Part shown: in pieces, positions 43,639-53,513 of the stretch | Layout: each line of letters opens with the position of its first letter | Numbering within the stretch: the first letter of the stretch is position 1 | NCBI GenBank assembly: GCA_018883345.1 | Contig: VEQG01000006.1 | Span: 1-64,000, forward strand | DNA: 64,000 nt | From: Candidatus Nanopelagicaceae bacterium | GTDB lineage: Bacteria; Actinomycetota; Actinomycetes; Nanopelagicales; Nanopelagicaceae | Direction of reading: 5' to 3' | Translations under genes and position numbers: made by a program | Notes under the pieces: generated by a model | The model's database searches: none | What the model was told of the DNA's origin: nothing | The model's input: the letters and a program-made list of their open reading frames with translations, nothing else

Positions 43639-44975
43639 TCAAACTGAAAATTTCGCAAATTGCAGATATCGTAAATGGCAAGCTAAATGCAGATGGTGCT
43701 AAAGAAGTGTGGAGCGCACCGGTATTTGATTCACGTAAAGCCACCGAAGGCTCTTTCTTTCTGGCGCTTCAAGGCGAGAATGCGGATGGCCATGACTTTA
43801 TTGAAAGCGCGATCAACAACGGAGCGGTCTTCGCCTTAGTCTCAAGAGAGGTTCCCTATCCAAGTATTCAGGTCGACAACGTCTTGGAGGCTCTTGCAAC
43901 CCTTGCGGCTTATGTCAGATTGCAACTACCCAATTTAACCGTTATCGGAATCACCGGTTCGCAAGGAAAAACTACAACTAAAGATTTACTTCAGCATATG
44001 CTTGAAAGTATTGGACCGACAATTTCTCCAGAAAATTCATTCAATAACGAATTAGGTGCTCCTTTAAATCTATTACATTGCGATGAAAATACTAAATTCT
44101 GTATTGCAGAATTAGGGGCTAGGCATCTTGGAGATATCCGACGACTTTCATCGGTGGTCAAACCGGATGTTGGAGTAGTGCTTCGAGTAGGCAGTGCCCA
44201 TCTTTCAGAATTTGGAAGTGTTGAAAACATCGCTAAAACTAAACGAGAGTTGATTGAGTCTCTTCCTACAGATGGAATTGCAGTTCTAGGAACTTATGAT
44301 GAATATACACCGCGGATGTCTGAAGTATTTTCAGGAAGAATTATTACTTTTGGTGAAATTGCGACCGCTGACGTGCGCGCAACTGACATCGAGATAAGGG
44401 AAGGTTCGCCTCACTTTGACATTGTTAATGCCGAAGGAAGAGTTTCAGTTGGAATGAGATTGATTGGCGCACACCAGATTCCAAATGCCTTAGCAGCTGC
44501 AGCAGTTGGGGTTGCGCTTGGAATCAGCAATGACCACATTGCGACCGCGCTTTCAACTGCCGTCAACAAGAGTAAATGGCGAATGCAACTTCATGAATTG
44601 CCGGGATTGCTTGTAATTAACGATGCATACAATGCAAACCCAGATTCAATGGAAGGCGCATTGTTTTCCTTGCGGTTATTTGCACAAGAACGAGGTGGCT
44701 CGGCTTGGGCTTTTCTTGGAAAGATGCACGAACTCGGCGCGTCTTCTGGCCAAGCACACGAAAAAATTGGCACCCTTGCCCGAGATTTAGGCGTAGATCA
44801 TTTGGTTGCAATAAACGCACCTGAATACGGGGCTTCTTTGAATTTCAAAAATTGGGAAGCAGCTTTGGAATTAGCCAAAGAGATTTCGCCTGGAGATGTA
44901 GTTTTGGTGAAGGCATCACGTGCTGAAGGATTAGAGAAATTAGCTGAAGCTTTGATTGCAGGTTGGGGGAGTTAA
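43635..44975 (+). CDS. murF: UDP-MurNAc-pentapeptide synthase MurF
   Basis: Mur ligase of 446 aa joining D-Ala-D-Ala to the tripeptide precursor. ATP loop GITGSQGKTTTKD near residue 105, NNELGAPLNLL near 136, AELGARHLGDI near 158 and INDAYNANPDSMEGAL near 327 are the usual MurF motifs. The start overlaps murE (ATGA) and the stop abuts mraY (TAAATG). Confidence 0.95.
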   Translation: MIKLKISQIADIVNGKLNADGAKEVWSAPVFDSRKATEGSFFLALQGENADGHDFIESAINNGAVFALVSREVPYPSIQVDNVLEALATLAAYVRLQLPNLTVIGITGSQGKTTTKDLLQHMLESIGPTISPENSFNNELGAPLNLLHCDENTKFCIAELGARHLGDIRRLSSVVKPDVGVVLRVGSAHLSEFGSVENIAKTKRELIESLPTDGIAVLGTYDEYTPRMSEVFSGRIITFGEIATADVRATDIEIREGSPHFDIVNAEGRVSVGMRLIGAHQIPNALAAAAVGVALGISNDHIATALSTAVNKSKWRMQLHELPGLLVINDAYNANPDSMEGALFSLRLFAQERGGSAWAFLGKMHELGASSGQAHEKIGTLARDLGVDHLVAINAPEYGASLNFKNWEAALELAKEISPGDVVLVKASRAEGLEKLAEALIAGWGS

Positions 44976-46034
44976 ATGAAAGAAATTCTGCTCGCTGGAG
45001 TTTTCGCTTTAATTTTCAGTTTATTTGGCACACCTGCGCTAATTAAATTATTAGCAAAGCATGGATATGGTCAGATGATTAGAGATGATGGACCACAAAG
45101 TCATCATTCAAAACGTGGCACACCAACCATGGGCGGCATTGCAATCATTCTCTCAGCAATCGCTGGATATGCGTTGGCGCATTTAGTGTTGGGAATTGCT
45201 TTTAGCGCATCCGCACTTTTGGTGATTTCGCTGTTTTCAGCTTTAGGACTTGTGGGCTTCATCGATGATTATTTAAAAGTGGTCAAGCAGCGATCACTTG
45301 GTTTAAATAGTAAGCAGAAAATTTTTGGACAGATCTTGGTAGCTGGACTTTTTGGCTATTTCGGCACTAAATTCCCAGATAACAACGGCTTGACTCCAAT
45401 TTCCTTAAACCTTTCATTTCTGCGTGATACCTCAATCAAATTGGGGTTGGTAGGAATGATTATTTGGGTAATTTTTATGGTCACCGCAACGAGCAATGGC
45501 GTCAACTTAACTGACGGGCTTGATGGTTTAGCTACCGGCGCCTCTGTGATGTCATTCTTGGCTTTTGTTTTGATTGGCGTTTGGCAATTTGGTCAATCAT
45601 GTAGCGAGGTTGCAGTTCCAAATTGTTATGAAGTTAGAGATCCGATGGATTTAGCAGTATTGGCAGCCGCACTTGCCGCAGCCTGTACCGGATTCTTATG
45701 GTGGAACACTTCACCGGCAAAAATATTCATGGGCGATACCGGTTCGCTCGCGCTAGGTGGTGCTTTAGCTGGCCTTGCTATATCTATGCGAACCGAATTA
45801 TTACTGATTGCAATTGGTGGATTATTTGTCCTAATCACTTTATCCGTGATTATCCAAGTCGGCTTCTTTAAATTAAGTGGCGGCAAGAGAATTTTTAGAA
45901 TGGCGCCACTTCAGCATCACTTTGAATTAAAAGGCTGGGGCGAAGTGACAATCGTGGTGCGCTTCTGGATCTTGGCTGGATTATCAGTTGCAGCAGGGTT
46001 GGGTCTGTTCTACGCGCAATGGGTTGCGGCATAA
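44976..46034 (+). CDS. mraY: phospho-N-acetylmuramoyl-pentapeptide transferase MraY
   Basis: Membrane enzyme of 352 aa that forms lipid I on undecaprenyl phosphate. About ten hydrophobic segments; motifs [11 protein letters not shown] near residue 48, FIDDYLKV near 93 (catalytic Asp pair), [10 protein letters not shown] near 180, and [12 protein letters not shown] near 250 with the C-terminal [12 protein letters not shown]. All are canonical. The gene follows murF without a gap. Confidence 0.96.
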   Translation: MKEILLAGVFALIFSLFGTPALIKLLAKHGYGQMIRDDGPQSHHSKRGTPTMGGIAIILSAIAGYALAHLVLGIAFSASALLVISLFSALGLVGFIDDYLKVVKQRSLGLNSKQKIFGQILVAGLFGYFGTKFPDNNGLTPISLNLSFLRDTSIKLGLVGMIIWVIFMVTATSNGVNLTDGLDGLATGASVMSFLAFVLIGVWQFGQSCSEVAVPNCYEVRDPMDLAVLAAALAAACTGFLWWNTSPAKIFMGDTGSLALGGALAGLAISMRTELLLIAIGGLFVLITLSVIIQVGFFKLSGGKRIFRMAPLQHHFELKGWGEVTIVVRFWILAGLSVAAGLGLFYAQWVAA

Positions 46035-46038
46035 AGAG

Positions 46039-47382
46039 ATGGAATTTGCTGGCAAGAGAGTATTAATTCTCGGTGGCGGGGTCACTGGAAGTGCAGTTGC
46101 CAAAATCGCTGAAGAATTAGGCGCAAAGATTTTTGTTGCTGATGAAAAGCCAGTAGCCGATTTTGCGAATCACCCAATTTCTGACTTGGAAAACTTAAAT
46201 TATGATTTTGTAATTGTCTCGCCAGGCTGGAAACCATCGCACCCTTTAATAAAGGCACTTCAAAAAGCAAATATTTCCATTACAAATGAAATTGATATTG
46301 CTTGGCATTTCAAGAAGTTACATCGCCCCAACCAACGTTGGGTCGCCATCACCGGAACAAATGGCAAAACTTCAACGACTGAGCTTGCCGCTTTGATGAT
46401 TAATTCTTCTGGAATTTCAGCTGCCGCCTGTGGAAATGTTGGCACCACGGTAATTGAAACTGTTTGGAGCGAAAAAGAATATGAAGTCTTAGTCATAGAA
46501 CTTTCAAGCTTCCAAATACATTGGATGAATGATGCTGAATTCACTGCAGTTTCAATCCTAAATATTGCAGACGATCATACCGATTGGCATGGATCTTTTG
46601 AAGAATACACAACGGCAAAAATTAAATTACTCGAACATACTGATATCGGTATTATCAATGGGCAGGATCAGCACCTGGTTCAAGCGATTAGTAAAACAAT
46701 TAAATGGTCTGGCAGAAAAATATATTTTGGCTTAGATACTCCTGCTCATGGCCAATTAGGGTTAGTTGAAGAATTATTAGTAGATAGAGCATTTAGCGAT
46801 GACCCAAATACGGCGGGCGCAATCTGTGAATTAAATGATGTTCAACCAACCGTGCCACATGCAGTGGCTAATACTCTGGCTGCAGCTGGCATAGCTAGAG
46901 CGGTGGGTGCAGATTTAGATTCAATTCGCAGTGCAGTAAGGGATTACAAACCAGGGCGACATCGAATCGAACTTGCGCTCGATAAAAATGGAATTAAATG
47001 GATTAATGATTCCAAGGCGACTAATCCACACGCTGCCCAAGCATCTCTTTTTGCTACAACTAGTGCCATCTGGGTAGCGGGCGGCTTGGCAAAAGGAGCT
47101 CATTTTGATGATTTAGTTGCCAAATGCAAATCCAGAATCAAAGTAGCGCTATTAATCGGAACTGATCGAGAATTGATTGCTACCGAACTTGAAAAACATA
47201 ATATTGATTTTTATCGAATAGACGGCGCAAATATCATGGAAGAGGTCGTGTTGAAAGCCCGCCAACTTGCCGAACCTGGTGATACCGTATTGATGGCGCC
47301 AGCTTGCGCATCTATGGATCAATTTAAGAATTACTCTGACCGGGGCGATCAATTTATCGCAGCAGTGAAGAAGCATATTTAA
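46039..47382 (+). CDS. murD: UDP-MurNAc-L-alanine--D-glutamate ligase MurD
   Basis: Mur ligase of 447 aa. The ATG at 46039 (MEFAGKRVLILGGG) is chosen over an in-frame start 51 bases upstream inside mraY, since the family begins just before the Rossmann GGGVTG motif. ATP loop ITGTNGKTSTTE near residue 98, NIADDHTDWHG near 173, WINDSKATNPHAA near 310. The ribosome-binding site is weak (AAAGAG); coupling to mraY is likely. Confidence 0.94.
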   Translation: MEFAGKRVLILGGGVTGSAVAKIAEELGAKIFVADEKPVADFANHPISDLENLNYDFVIVSPGWKPSHPLIKALQKANISITNEIDIAWHFKKLHRPNQRWVAITGTNGKTSTTELAALMINSSGISAAACGNVGTTVIETVWSEKEYEVLVIELSSFQIHWMNDAEFTAVSILNIADDHTDWHGSFEEYTTAKIKLLEHTDIGIINGQDQHLVQAISKTIKWSGRKIYFGLDTPAHGQLGLVEELLVDRAFSDDPNTAGAICELNDVQPTVPHAVANTLAAAGIARAVGADLDSIRSAVRDYKPGRHRIELALDKNGIKWINDSKATNPHAAQASLFATTSAIWVAGGLAKGAHFDDLVAKCKSRIKVALLIGTDRELIATELEKHNIDFYRIDGANIMEEVVLKARQLAEPGDTVLMAPACASMDQFKNYSDRGDQFIAAVKKHI

Positions 47383-48516
47383 ATGTTTAATAGCCCAGCC
47401 AGTACCTTCCGTACATTTCTTGCGGTCTCGTTAGGAATAATTTTCTTTGGCGCAATAATGGTTTTTTCCGCTGCACAAGTCACCGGTCTATCAATCGGCG
47501 GAAGCTCATTTTCAATCAGTGGCAAGCAGATCTTCCTCTCAATACTTTCTTTGCCTGTAGCATGGGTAATTGCGCAATTGCCTCTAGCAAGTCTTAAGAA
47601 AATTGCCCACAGAAGTCTAGGTTTAGCGATAATCATTATGTTATTGCTCATACCTTTCGGACGAGAAGTAAATGGAAATACCAACTGGATTGCATTTGGA
47701 CCGATAGATTTTCAACCTTCTGAGGTCGCAAAAATATTATTGATTTTATGGTCCGCTTATGTAATCGATAAGAATTTCGGCGATGCCAAAAAAATCTTCT
47801 TCCAGCTTACTTTTGGATTTTTGATTATTTTGGCAGTGGTGTTAAAAGGTGGAGATTTGGGTTCGGCGGTAGTAGTTGGATTGATTTTGGCGACATTGGT
47901 CTATCTAGCTGGTGCCGAAAGTAAATATATTGCTGGCATTTTGGCAGGTGGAATCTTTGGCGTTGCTGCACTAATTGCGATGCAGCCATATCGCATTGCA
48001 CGTTTGACGGCATTTATTGATCCGTTTGCCGAGGGCGTTTACAAGAATGCTGGCTGGCAACCTGCACATAGTGTGATGGCGCTGGCTAGCGGTGGATTTT
48101 TCGGCTCCGGAATCGGCGAAAGTAAACAGAAGTGGGGCAATTTAGCGGAAGCTCATACCGATTTTATTTTTGGAGTAATTGGCGAAGAGTTTGGTCTATT
48201 TGGCACGCTCGCTACCTTGGCCGCAATATCGATTTTAGTTATCTGCATTATCAAAATTGCATTAACTGCGAAAGATACCTTTAGTAGATACCTTGGGTTG
48301 GGAATTGCTTTTTGGATTGGCTTCCAATCATTAATTAATTTAGCCTCTGCGACCAGTTTGATTCCGGTAGTAGGAGTTACTTTGCCATTTATCTCTTATG
48401 GCGGATCTTCTCTACTTGCCTTAGTTGGCGCGCTAGGGTTTGTTGCAGGAATCGCGCTTCGAAACCCAGAAGTAGCGAAGCAACTAAATGTTCGTTGGCC
48501 GAGAGGAGCTAAATAA
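47383..48516 (+). CDS. ftsW: SEDS peptidoglycan polymerase FtsW
   Basis: Septal glycan polymerase of 377 aa that works with FtsI. Nine to ten membrane segments; SEDS-type motifs NGNTNWIAFGPIDFQPSEVAK near residue 94, KGGDLGSAVVVG near 155, AHTDFIFGVIGEEFG near 252 (catalytic Asp region) and VTLPFISYGGSSL near 335. Short N- and C-termini. It abuts murD (TAAATG) and is followed by murG after one base. Confidence 0.94.
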   Translation: MFNSPASTFRTFLAVSLGIIFFGAIMVFSAAQVTGLSIGGSSFSISGKQIFLSILSLPVAWVIAQLPLASLKKIAHRSLGLAIIIMLLLIPFGREVNGNTNWIAFGPIDFQPSEVAKILLILWSAYVIDKNFGDAKKIFFQLTFGFLIILAVVLKGGDLGSAVVVGLILATLVYLAGAESKYIAGILAGGIFGVAALIAMQPYRIARLTAFIDPFAEGVYKNAGWQPAHSVMALASGGFFGSGIGESKQKWGNLAEAHTDFIFGVIGEEFGLFGTLATLAAISILVICIIKIALTAKDTFSRYLGLGIAFWIGFQSLINLASATSLIPVVGVTLPFISYGGSSLLALVGALGFVAGIALRNPEVAKQLNVRWPRGAK

Positions 48517-48517
48517 A

Positions 48518-49552
48518 ATGGCTCGAATTCTCTTTGCAGGCGGTGGAACTGCTGGACATATCGAACCAGCGTGGGCGGTAAGCCAAGTTTGGCAGCAACG
48601 TTTCCCAAATGATGAAATTGCATTTCTTGGTACCAGAAGTGGACTGGAAGTCACACTAATTCCAGAGCGAAATGGCACATTGTTTCTTATACCAAAAGTG
48701 GTGGCGCCAAGAATCTTAAATATTGCAGCTTTGTTATTCCCGTTTCGAATTATTAACTCTGTTATTAAATCTATTTCGATAGTGAAGCGCTTTGATGTAG
48801 TCGTTGGTTTTGGGGGATACGTCGCGGGATCTGCTTATATTGCGGCGGCGTTACTTCGCAAGCCAATTGTGGTGCATGATCAAAATGCCAAAATTGGTCT
48901 AGCCAATAAGTTTGGCGCAATTTTCACCAAGGAGATTGCGGTCGCCTATTCAGATTCCGGAATTCCCGGCGCGCAAATAGTTGGCAATCCACTTAAAACT
49001 GAGATTGTTAAATCTTCTGTTCAAAACGATTGGGAGAGTGCTCGTCAGAAGGCAAAGCAAGCGCTAGGCGTAGTGGGAAATTTAATTTTAGTGATCGGTG
49101 GCTCTTCAGGCTCTCGCGCCATAAATGAAGTTATTGCGAAGACCAACTTCGCAGGAAATTTTGTAATACATTCTCTTGGCAAGGACAATCCACTGCCAAT
49201 GCAGACAGATAATTACCGACCACTTAGCTATATTGATGATATGGCTACTGCGCTATTGGCGGCAGATTTAGTGATTTCAAGAAGTGGTGCAATTGCCTGC
49301 TCGGAATTTGCAGCACTTGGTAAATATGCATTATTCATACCATTGCCAATCGGAAATGGAGAGCAAGCATTTAATGCTAGAGAATTGGTGGCGGCCAAGA
49401 AAGCTGAAATTATTCAGCAGGGTGACTTTTCCAATACTTGGTTAGAAGAAAATTTAGCTCGACTATTAAAACAAGGCAGCACCCAACCTCTCGGAACTTC
49501 TTTAAACGCTGCAGAAAAGATCGCAGATTGCATCGAACGAGTATTGCAATGA
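48518..49552 (+). CDS. murG: UDP-GlcNAc transferase MurG
   Basis: GT28 glycosyltransferase of 344 aa converting lipid I to lipid II at the inner membrane face. The ATG of MARILFAGGGTAGHIEPA is preferred because the glycine-rich loop follows at once and GAGAGGAG precedes it. Other motifs: GFGGYVAGSAYIAA near 94, HDQNAKIGLAN near 121, GGSSGSRAINE near 193 and ISRSGAIACSEFAALGK near 250. The stop overlaps murC (ATGA). Confidence 0.95.
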   Translation: MARILFAGGGTAGHIEPAWAVSQVWQQRFPNDEIAFLGTRSGLEVTLIPERNGTLFLIPKVVAPRILNIAALLFPFRIINSVIKSISIVKRFDVVVGFGGYVAGSAYIAAALLRKPIVVHDQNAKIGLANKFGAIFTKEIAVAYSDSGIPGAQIVGNPLKTEIVKSSVQNDWESARQKAKQALGVVGNLILVIGGSSGSRAINEVIAKTNFAGNFVIHSLGKDNPLPMQTDNYRPLSYIDDMATALLAADLVISRSGAIACSEFAALGKYALFIPLPIGNGEQAFNARELVAAKKAEIIQQGDFSNTWLEENLARLLKQGSTQPLGTSLNAAEKIADCIERVLQ

Positions 49553-50940
49553 GCGCTAAATTAAATTTGGCAGATTTAGTTGGCAAACGGGTTCATTTTG
49601 TAGGTATTGGCGGTTCTGGCATGAGCGGGCTTGCTCGAATCGCAATTTCACATGGAATTAAAGTCTCAGGATCCGATGCATCTGAAACCTCCGTGATTAG
49701 CGCATTAAAGGCATTGGGAGCTGAGATTTCAATTGGCCATCATCAAGATAATATAAAGGGAGCAGATTTGATTGTATTTTCAAATGCGATTAAGTCAGAT
49801 AATCCCGAAAGAGCGGCCGGATCTAAATCAGGAATTCCAGAAATTACTCGTGCCGCCGCATTGGCTTTGTTAATGTCAGAATCAGTATCAATTGCAATTG
49901 CTGGCACTCATGGTAAAACCACAACCTCTTCAATGGCTACCATCGCTTTGCAGAGCGCGGGTACAGATCCATCATTTGCAATTGGTGGAATTTTAAAAAG
50001 CTCTGGTTCAAATGCGCATCGGGGTAGCGGTAAATATTTTGTAGCGGAAGCAGATGAATCTGATGGTTCATTTGTCGCATACCATCCACATGCAGCCGTA
50101 ATTACAAATGTTGAATGGGACCACGTTGACCATTTTTCATCCGAGCACGAGGTGTTTAAAGCCTTTGATGACTTTGTTAAAACTATTGGCGGTTTTTTAG
50201 TCTTCTGCGCGGATGACAAGGGAGCAAAAGAAGTTGCAGCAAAAGCGACTGTAAAAACCATTGGATATGGCAAAAGTACTGATGCTGCGCTTCGAGTTGA
50301 TCAAATATTTCTAAGTGCTGCTGGTTCAACTGCTCGAGTGCTTTGGAATGGGGCCAAAATAGGCACTTTGGAATTATCGGTTCCAGGCGAACATAATGTA
50401 TTAAATGCCGCGGCCGTGATGGCAGTCGGGCTCGAGCTTGGCCTACCTGCAGCTTCACTTCTGGATGGATTAGTTAAGTTCCATGGCGCAGGTAGAAGAT
50501 TTGAATTAAAAGGCACGGTTAATGGCGTGAGAGTTATTGATGATTATGGACATCATCCAACGGAAATCAAAGTCACCCTAGAAGCCGCCAAGAGATATGC
50601 AGGTGGCGGACGAGTGCTAGTTATTTTTCAGCCGCATCGATATTCAAGAACTAAGGCATTTATTAATCAATTTGCGGAAGCTTTGTCACTGGCAGATAAA
50701 TCTTGGTTACTAGAAGTCTATGCAGCAAGCGAACAGCCAATCAGTGGAGTTTCAAGTGCAAACATCGCCAAACTTCTTGGTAGCTCAAAGTTTGAACCTA
50801 ATTTCATATCGGTAACTGAAGCAGTAGCAGCTGAGGCAAAGCCTGGTGATGTCATCATCACCTTAGGCGCAGGAGATGTCAGTTCACTTGGACCGCTCAT
50901 AATTGAGGAATTGCAAAAGCAAAATGAATCTGCGTCGTAG
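49549..50940 (+). CDS. murC: UDP-MurNAc--L-alanine ligase MurC
   Basis: First Mur ligase of the peptide stem, 463 aa. The ATG at 49549 overlaps the murG stop; a longer in-frame version would cover 111 bases of murG and is rejected. N-terminal HFVGIGGSGMSGLARI near residue 15, ATP loop AGTHGKTTTSS near 117, EADESDGSF near 168 and DDYGHHPTEIK near 328. Full length. Confidence 0.95.
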   Translation: MSAKLNLADLVGKRVHFVGIGGSGMSGLARIAISHGIKVSGSDASETSVISALKALGAEISIGHHQDNIKGADLIVFSNAIKSDNPERAAGSKSGIPEITRAAALALLMSESVSIAIAGTHGKTTTSSMATIALQSAGTDPSFAIGGILKSSGSNAHRGSGKYFVAEADESDGSFVAYHPHAAVITNVEWDHVDHFSSEHEVFKAFDDFVKTIGGFLVFCADDKGAKEVAAKATVKTIGYGKSTDAALRVDQIFLSAAGSTARVLWNGAKIGTLELSVPGEHNVLNAAAVMAVGLELGLPAASLLDGLVKFHGAGRRFELKGTVNGVRVIDDYGHHPTEIKVTLEAAKRYAGGGRVLVIFQPHRYSRTKAFINQFAEALSLADKSWLLEVYAASEQPISGVSSANIAKLLGSSKFEPNFISVTEAVAAEAKPGDVIITLGAGDVSSLGPLIIEELQKQNESAS

Positions 50941-51592
50941 AAGAGAATTAATTCTCGGAATACTTTTATTAATTGTGGCTTCTTTGGCATTCCTATTTGG
51001 CTGGACCAATTTATTCACAGTAAAAAACGTAACAGTGGAGGGTTCGCCAAATTCGCAAATTACAAAACAAGTCTTGCAGATTGCTGATATTCAAAAAGGA
51101 GAGAAGTTAGCAAGAATCGAACCAAGAAATATTTCAACCAAATTAGCGCTGGCTGGCATAGATTGGGTTGAAGAGGTTAAGGTCTCTAGAAATTGGATCA
51201 CCAGAGCGGTTTCTATAAATTTATCGGCGCGCATGGCAGTGGCAATATCTGGAGCACGTTTTATTGACTCTGGCGGAGTGCTCTTCACCTCTCCTATAAA
51301 AGTTTCAAAGAAGCTGCCATCAATCTCAGCCTTTGACGATAGCTCACGAGCCGCCGCCGTTTCATTGTATTTAGGCCTACCAGCAGATTTTCGCGCTCTG
51401 GTTACTTCCGTAAATGCCTCATCTGCTAAGAACTTTCAAATTAGAGTAAAAGATAAATTGCGGATTAATTGGGGCGACGATTCAAATATGGCGCTAAAAG
51501 TAAAGATTTATAAGGCTTTATCCGAATTGCCAGAAAATGAAAAAATTAAACAGATGGATGTAAGCGATCCAACAAAACCGACAGTTAAATAA
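50924..51592 (+). CDS. ftsQ: cell-division protein FtsQ/DivIB
   Basis: Bitopic division protein of 222 aa: basic N-terminus (MNLRRRREL), one membrane segment (about 9-27), a POTRA domain beginning FTVKNVTVEG near 30, and the beta domain with MAVAISGARFIDSGGVLF near 105. The ATG lies within the last 17 bases of murC; GAGGAA upstream could serve as ribosome-binding site. It connects the FtsL/FtsB pair to the divisome. Confidence 0.88.
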   Translation: MNLRRRRELILGILLLIVASLAFLFGWTNLFTVKNVTVEGSPNSQITKQVLQIADIQKGEKLARIEPRNISTKLALAGIDWVEEVKVSRNWITRAVSINLSARMAVAISGARFIDSGGVLFTSPIKVSKKLPSISAFDDSSRAAAVSLYLGLPADFRALVTSVNASSAKNFQIRVKDKLRINWGDDSNMALKVKIYKALSELPENEKIKQMDVSDPTKPTVK

Positions 51593-51599
51593 ATTTAAT

Positions 51600-51726
51600 T
51601 AACCGTGTCGGTTATTGAATAGTCACCCTTAACGCTCTAATTTTCCGCCACCATTTAGGTGGAAGTTGTAACCCTTTACCTGAGGTTAAGGTAATGGGCA
51701 GAGCGAGATTAACTACGAGGGAGATC
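51600..51726 (+). other. ftsQ-ftsZ gap with inverted repeats
   Basis: A perfect palindrome TAACCG-TGT-CGGTTA (51600-51614) is followed by a hairpin CCACC-ATTTA-GGTGG (near 51645-51660) and by a TTACC/GGTAA pair around 51677-51693. Then GAGGGAG serves as ribosome-binding site for ftsZ. No clear -35/-10 pair or T-run was found; this is the only sizeable gap in the dcw cluster after rsmH and probably carries an ftsZ promoter. Confidence 0.45.
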
Positions 51727-52857
51727 ATGGCGGCACCGCAGAATTATTTAGCAGTCATCAAAGTTGTTGGTATTGGTGGCGGCGGCGTTAATGCAATCAA
51801 TCGAATGATTGAGGCAGGTCTCAAAGGCGTTGAATTCATCGCAGTTAATACCGACTCACAACAATTATTAATGAGTGATGCTGATGTCAAACTAGATATT
51901 GGCAGAAAAATTACTCGCGGACTTGGTGCAGGTGCAGCTCCAGAAGTTGGGCGCGAAGCAGCGCTAGATAACGTTGATGAAATTGAAGAGGCGCTTCGTG
52001 GCGCCGACATGGTTTTTATTACCGCTGGCGAAGGTGGCGGAACAGGTACAGGTGGTGCACCTGTTGTTGCAAAAATTGCACGCGAATTAGGTGCGTTAAC
52101 TGTTGGTGTAGTTACAAAGCCATTTTCGTTTGAAGGAAAACTCCGTACCACATCTGCAGAAGCAGGTATTGAAGCCCTTCGCGCAGAGGTTGATACCTTA
52201 ATTGTCATTCCAAATGATCGCTTACTTGCAATATCTGATCGTGCAATCACCGCAATCGATGCATTCAAGAGCGCTGATCAAGTTTTACTTTCTGGCGTAC
52301 AAGGAATCACTGAATTAATTACCCAACCGGGATTAATTAATTTGGACTTTGCAGATGTCAAAGCCGTGATGACTGGTGCTGGCGCGGCGCTCATGGGTAT
52401 TGGTTCTGCCCGTGGCGAAAATCGTGCGCTACGTGCCGCGGAACTTGCAATCTCATCACCACTTCTAGAAGCGTCAATCGATGGCGCAATGGGAATTTTG
52501 CTATCTGTAGCTGGCGGAAGCGACTTAGGATTATTTGAAATTAATGAAGCGTGTCAATTAGTTCAGGATGCAGCTCACCCTGATTCCAAGTTCATCTTCG
52601 GAACCGTAATTGATGATGCGCTTGGCGACGAAGTAAGAATTACAGTAATTGCAGCTGGTTTCGATGGTGGAGAACCAAAGAAAATTGAACGACCAGTAAT
52701 TACTACAAATGAAATTTCAGGAAACGCTGATCCGGTTACCGAAAATGATCCTTTGCAAGTTGCAATGGAAGTAACTGGAGAAACACCTCGTCGTCGCATC
52801 TCATTTGAAGAGTTAGTGGCCGAAGATGAAATCGACGTCCCTGACTTTATGAAGTAA
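51727..52857 (+). CDS. ftsZ: cell-division GTPase FtsZ
   Basis: Tubulin-like GTPase of 376 aa that forms the Z ring. The start [20 protein letters not shown] has GAGGGAG at the right distance; an in-frame upstream start lacks support. Nucleotide motifs [13 protein letters not shown] near 17, [13 protein letters not shown] near 103 (tubulin signature) and NVDEIEEAL; the T7 loop [11 protein letters not shown] near 206. The C-terminal peptide is acidic and ends VPDFMK, likely the SepF-binding tail. The stop overlaps pgeF by one base. Confidence 0.97.
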   Translation: MAAPQNYLAVIKVVGIGGGGVNAINRMIEAGLKGVEFIAVNTDSQQLLMSDADVKLDIGRKITRGLGAGAAPEVGREAALDNVDEIEEALRGADMVFITAGEGGGTGTGGAPVVAKIARELGALTVGVVTKPFSFEGKLRTTSAEAGIEALRAEVDTLIVIPNDRLLAISDRAITAIDAFKSADQVLLSGVQGITELITQPGLINLDFADVKAVMTGAGAALMGIGSARGENRALRAAELAISSPLLEASIDGAMGILLSVAGGSDLGLFEINEACQLVQDAAHPDSKFIFGTVIDDALGDEVRITVIAAGFDGGEPKKIERPVITTNEISGNADPVTENDPLQVAMEVTGETPRRRISFEELVAEDEIDVPDFMK

Positions 52858-53513
52858 TGCCATTTATCTTCACCAACAGATTAGGTGGAGTTAGTAAGGA
52901 CCCATTTACCTCCGCCAACTTGGGCGATCATGTTGGCGACGAAGCAGCTTCAGTGCTTGAAAATCGCGCTCAACTCGAATCTCAAATAGGTATGCCGATT
53001 GTTTTTATGAATCAAGTGCACGGAGATACCGTTGTGTTAGTTGAGGAAAAAACTAATACTCCAACTTGCGATGCGCTAATTACTACCGAGCGAAAGTTAG
53101 CAGTTGCAGTGATGGTGGCAGATTGCATTCCATTGCTTTTGAAATCTGATGTAGCTGTTGCGGCAGTTCATGTTGGAAGAAAAGGTTTAATGAACGGCGT
53201 AGCCAGAAAAACTATTGATGCCATGCGAGATCTTGGCGCCGAAGTGATTCACTCCTATATCGGTCCGAATATTTGTGGCAGCTGCTACGAAGTGGGAGCG
53301 GATATTTTTAGTGAGGTAGTCTCCAAATATCCAAGTTCAGATTCTTCGAGCAGAACTGGCAAAGCAACTCTCGATTTAGTTTCAGGACTAAAGACCGATT
53401 TAAAAGACACTGTGCTCTTGGATTTATCGAGCTGTGTTCTAGAAGATAAAAATTCTTTCTCATATCGAAGAGATGGAATTACTGGTCGCCAAGCAGGTGT
53501 AATTTGGCTATAG
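52857..53513 (+). CDS. pgeF: PgeF/YfiH-family laccase-domain protein
   Basis: Protein of 218 aa from the multi-copper-like fold family that in E. coli edits peptidoglycan precursors carrying L-Ser. The zinc/catalytic residues are visible in MNQVHGDTV near residue 43, VADCIPLLL near 84 (Cys) and AAVHVGRKGLMNG near 101 (His), and IGPNICGSCYEVG near 137. TAATG overlap with ftsZ and overlap with yggS downstream, the standard actinobacterial order. Confidence 0.9.
   Translation: MPFIFTNRLGGVSKDPFTSANLGDHVGDEAASVLENRAQLESQIGMPIVFMNQVHGDTVVLVEEKTNTPTCDALITTERKLAVAVMVADCIPLLLKSDVAVAAVHVGRKGLMNGVARKTIDAMRDLGAEVIHSYIGPNICGSCYEVGADIFSEVVSKYPSSDSSSRTGKATLDLVSGLKTDLKDTVLLDLSSCVLEDKNSFSYRRDGITGRQAGVIWL

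Noticed and set aside
45988-46038. Longer N-terminus for murD inside mraY
   Set aside because: The extra 17 residues do not resemble any MurD and lie fully in mraY; the ATG at 46039 directly precedes the Rossmann fold.
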